From Candidatus Electrothrix marina (lineage in GTDB: Bacteria > Desulfobacterota > Desulfobulbia > Desulfobulbales > Desulfobulbaceae): a DNA stretch of 6,072 nucleotides. The notes below the pieces were generated by a model. It was not told the origin of the DNA. It made no database searches and was given only the letters and a program-made list of their open reading frames with translations. Position 1 is the stretch's first letter. Every line of letters begins with the position of its first letter. Location of the stretch: contig MTKS01000107.1 of NCBI GenBank assembly GCA_004028495.1, positions 1 to 6,072 of the forward strand, read 5' to 3'. Of this stretch, positions 3,957-6,072 are shown piece after piece. The position numbers and the translations under genes are program-made.

Positions 3957-6072
3957 TATGTATTATCCGTCTCTTTCTCCAGAACAAACTCCAGAGCTTC
4001 TTCAATGGTATGCGGATAATGGAAAATAACGCCTTGGCGAACCTCTTCCGGAATCTCCAGCACATCCTTTTCATTGAGAACCGGCAGAACCAGTTCATTG
4101 ATTCCGGCTCGTAAGGCGGCCAGGACTTTTTCCGCGATACCGCCTACGGGCAGGACATCGCCGCGCAAGGTAATCTCACCGGTCATGGCCACATCCTGGC
4201 GCACTGTCCGGTCGCTGATCACCGAGATCAGAGAGCTGACCATGGCCACACCGGCGGAAGGACCGTCCTTGGGTGTCGCGCCGTCAGGTACATGGACATG
4301 GAGATCAATCCGAGAAAAAACATCCTCGTCAACGCCCAAGGAATCAGCATTGGAACGGATATAGGTCAGGGCCGCAGAAGCGGATTCCTTCATCACATCG
4401 CCGAGTTTCCCGGTCAAGGCGAGACCGCCCTTGCCTTTCATCTTCGAGGTCTCAATAAAAAGGATCTGGCCGCCCACCGGGGTCCAAGCCAGGCCGGTGG
4501 AGAGTCCCGGTCCCCAGGTGCGTGTTTTCATTTCAGAGGTGTAATTCACCACCCCGAGAAAGTCGTACAGATTATCCGTTGTGACCACGGTCTTCTCAGT
4601 CCAGCCTCGGGCGAGATTAGCCGCAACTCCGCGACAGATGGCTGCCAGTTGACGCTCCAGATTACGCACGCCCGCCTCTCTGGTATAGGAGCGGATAACG
4701 GCCAGCAGGGCCTCATCGTCCATTTCCAGATTTTCATCCGTGAGTGCATGCTCTTTCAACTGCTTTTTCAACAGATATTTACGGGCAATGGCCAGCTTTT
4801 CATCTTCCGTATAACTGGACAATTGCACCACTTCCATCCTGTCCCGCAGAGGACCGGGGATGGTCTCCAGCATATTGGCGGTGGCGATAAACATGACCTT
4901 GGACAGATCAAATTCAATATCCAGATAATGATCGGTAAAGGTTGAGTTCTGCTCCGGGTCCAGGACTTCCAGCAGGGCGGAAGCAGGATCGCCGCGAAAA
5001 TCATTGCCCAGTTTGTCGATCTCATCCAGGAGGATAACCGGGTTATTGGCACCCACCTTTTTCAGATTCTGGATAATACGACCGGGCAGCGCACCGATAT
5101 AAGTTCGCCGATGACCACGAATCTCGGCCTCGTCACGCATACCGCCCAAGGCCATACGGGAGAACTTACGCCCCATAGTGCGGGCAATGGACTGTCCCAG
5201 CGAGGTCTTGCCTACGCCCGGAGGACCGGCCAGACAGAGGATAGGGCCGTGGATATCGTTTTTCAGCTTGCGGACAGCCAAGAATTCCAAGATCCTCTTT
5301 TTGATCTTTTCAAGTCCGTAATGCTCCTCTTCCAGATCATTTTCCGCCTTATCAAAATCCAAGGTATCCTCGGTGGAGGTGCTCCAGGGCAGATCCAGGA
5401 TCCAGTCGATATAATTGCGGGAAACAGAATATTCCGGTGATGAGGGCGAGATCCGGTCCAAACGGGTCAGCTCTTTTTCCACAGCATTGTTCGCTTCCTC
5501 GCTCAAACCGGCCTCAGCAGCCCGTTCCCGCAGCTCTTCCAGCTCCACCTTGCCGTCAGACTCTTCACCCAATTCCTTGCGGATGGCCTGCATCTGCTGG
5601 CGGAGAAAAAATTCCCGCTGCTTGCCGTCAATATCCTTCTTGATATCTTCCTGCAGCTTATTGCTCATCTCGGCGGTGTTCACCCGCCTGTTCAGCTCAC
5701 GGGCGACTCGGTGCAACAGCAGATTAACCTCGACGATCTCCAGTATCTCCTGCTCCTTATTGACCCGGAGGTTCAACTGAGAGGTCACCAGATAGCCGAC
5801 ATGATAGGGGTCGGAAATCGCATCCATAGTGGCCATGATTTCCGCAGGCAGGTTGATCAGGTCGCCGAGTTTTTTAAACTCATTACGAATCCCGAGAAGC
5901 AGGGCCTCGGTCTCGCTGTCCCTGTCGTTGACCTCCATAGGGAGAATGCTGATCTCGCCTTTGATATACGGCATTTCTCCGGTGAATTTATCAACACTGA
6001 GTTTATGGATGCCGCTGACCAGAACCTGATAATAGCCCTCTTCAGTGGTTGACACCTTGTGAACATAGCCCA
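3956..6072 (-). CDS. lon: Lon ATP-dependent serine protease, 5' end outside window
   Basis: The frame is open to the right edge (first full codon 6070-6068), giving about 704 residues. A typical Lon is near 800, so roughly 80-100 N-terminal residues are missing. A GTG at 6055 is in frame but is not the real start, because the residues before it (GYVHK) continue the substrate-binding N domain. Visible in order: the rest of the N domain with a helical, charged segment; the AAA+ Walker A motif GPPGVGKT (5204-5227) and Walker B ILLDEID; FIATAN (sensor 1); REAGVRNLE (sensor 2 region); and the protease domain. The catalytic Ser lies in DGPSAGVAM (codon 4256-4258) and the Lys in GGIAEKVLAAL (codon 4127-4129), 43 residues apart as in E. 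coli Lon (Ser679/Lys722). The enzyme unfolds and degrades damaged and regulatory proteins in the cytoplasm. It overlaps ftsY by one base. Its promoter is outside the window. Confidence 0.97.
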   Translation of the reverse strand, partial: GYVHKVSTTEEGYYQVLVSGIHKLSVDKFTGEMPYIKGEISILPMEVNDRDSETEALLLGIRNEFKKLGDLINLPAEIMATMDAISDPYHVGYLVTSQLNLRVNKEQEILEIVEVNLLLHRVARELNRRVNTAEMSNKLQEDIKKDIDGKQREFFLRQQMQAIRKELGEESDGKVELEELRERAAEAGLSEEANNAVEKELTRLDRISPSSPEYSVSRNYIDWILDLPWSTSTEDTLDFDKAENDLEEEHYGLEKIKKRILEFLAVRKLKNDIHGPILCLAGPPGVGKTSLGQSIARTMGRKFSRMALGGMRDEAEIRGHRRTYIGALPGRIIQNLKKVGANNPVILLDEIDKLGNDFRGDPASALLEVLDPEQNSTFTDHYLDIEFDLSKVMFIATANMLETIPGPLRDRMEVVQLSSYTEDEKLAIARKYLLKKQLKEHALTDENLEMDDEALLAVIRSYTREAGVRNLERQLAAICRGVAANLARGWTEKTVVTTDNLYDFLGVVNYTSEMKTRTWGPGLSTGLAWTPVGGQILFIETSKMKGKGGLALTGKLGDVMKESASAALTYIRSNADSLGVDEDVFSRIDLHVHVPDGATPKDGPSAGVAMVSSLISVISDRTVRQDVAMTGEITLRGDVLPVGGIAEKVLAALRAGINELVLPVLNEKDVLEIPEEVRQGVIFHYPHTIEEALEFVLEKETDNT

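Noticed and set aside
4292..4945. 217-codon plus-strand ORF and other plus-strand ORFs inside lon
   Set aside because: All lie opposite intact Lon motifs, with no domain evidence.
6053..6055. GTG at 6055 as the lon start
   Set aside because: The upstream codons continue the Lon N domain and the protein would be about 100 residues short. The gene is cut by the window edge.

Overview
The window carries four protein-coding genes, all read on the minus strand. In transcription order they are lon (5' end beyond the right edge), ftsY, a djlA-type co-chaperone gene, and a beta-propeller probable lipoprotein gene whose 3' end runs off the left edge. The Lon, FtsY and DjlA-type proteins are full bacterial versions with intact motifs. 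Their moderately GC-rich coding style and overall character suggest a Gram-negative bacterium. A deltaproteobacterial / Desulfobulbales-like host is my best guess, but it rests on general resemblance and not on a search.

Right half (2730-6072): lon and ftsY form a tight unit in which the lon stop and the ftsY start share one base (TAATG). Lon is the ATP-dependent quality-control protease. FtsY is the signal recognition particle receptor GTPase that brings ribosomes making membrane proteins to the inner membrane. A hairpin followed by a T run overlaps the ftsY stop and probably ends much of the transcription.

Middle (1645-2729): a 227-base gap after ftsY holds that terminator, a pair of facing GGGGCG/CGCCC-type hairpins resembling a REP/MITE-like intergenic repeat, and a small perfect inverted repeat. 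The membrane-anchored TerB plus J-domain protein follows. It would recruit DnaK at the membrane, so the three housekeeping genes share a theme of protein delivery and folding control at the membrane.

Left part (1-1644): an AT-rich gene encodes a signal-peptide protein with several WSPDG-type TolB-like propeller blades. Its base composition is clearly different from lon/ftsY. It has no stop inside the window, so an ORF list that requires a stop would miss it. A strong ribosome binding site places its start at a GTG (1373), not at the ATG at 1352. Between it and djlA lies a 271-base gap containing what looks like the decayed 3' end of a plus-strand coiled-coil gene. Seven-residue (21-base) repeats are readable through two nonsense codons, and its stop overlaps the djlA stop tail to tail. 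This remnant, and the palindromes it creates, is the least ordinary signal here. I see no complete novel system, CRISPR array, RNA gene or insertion sequence.
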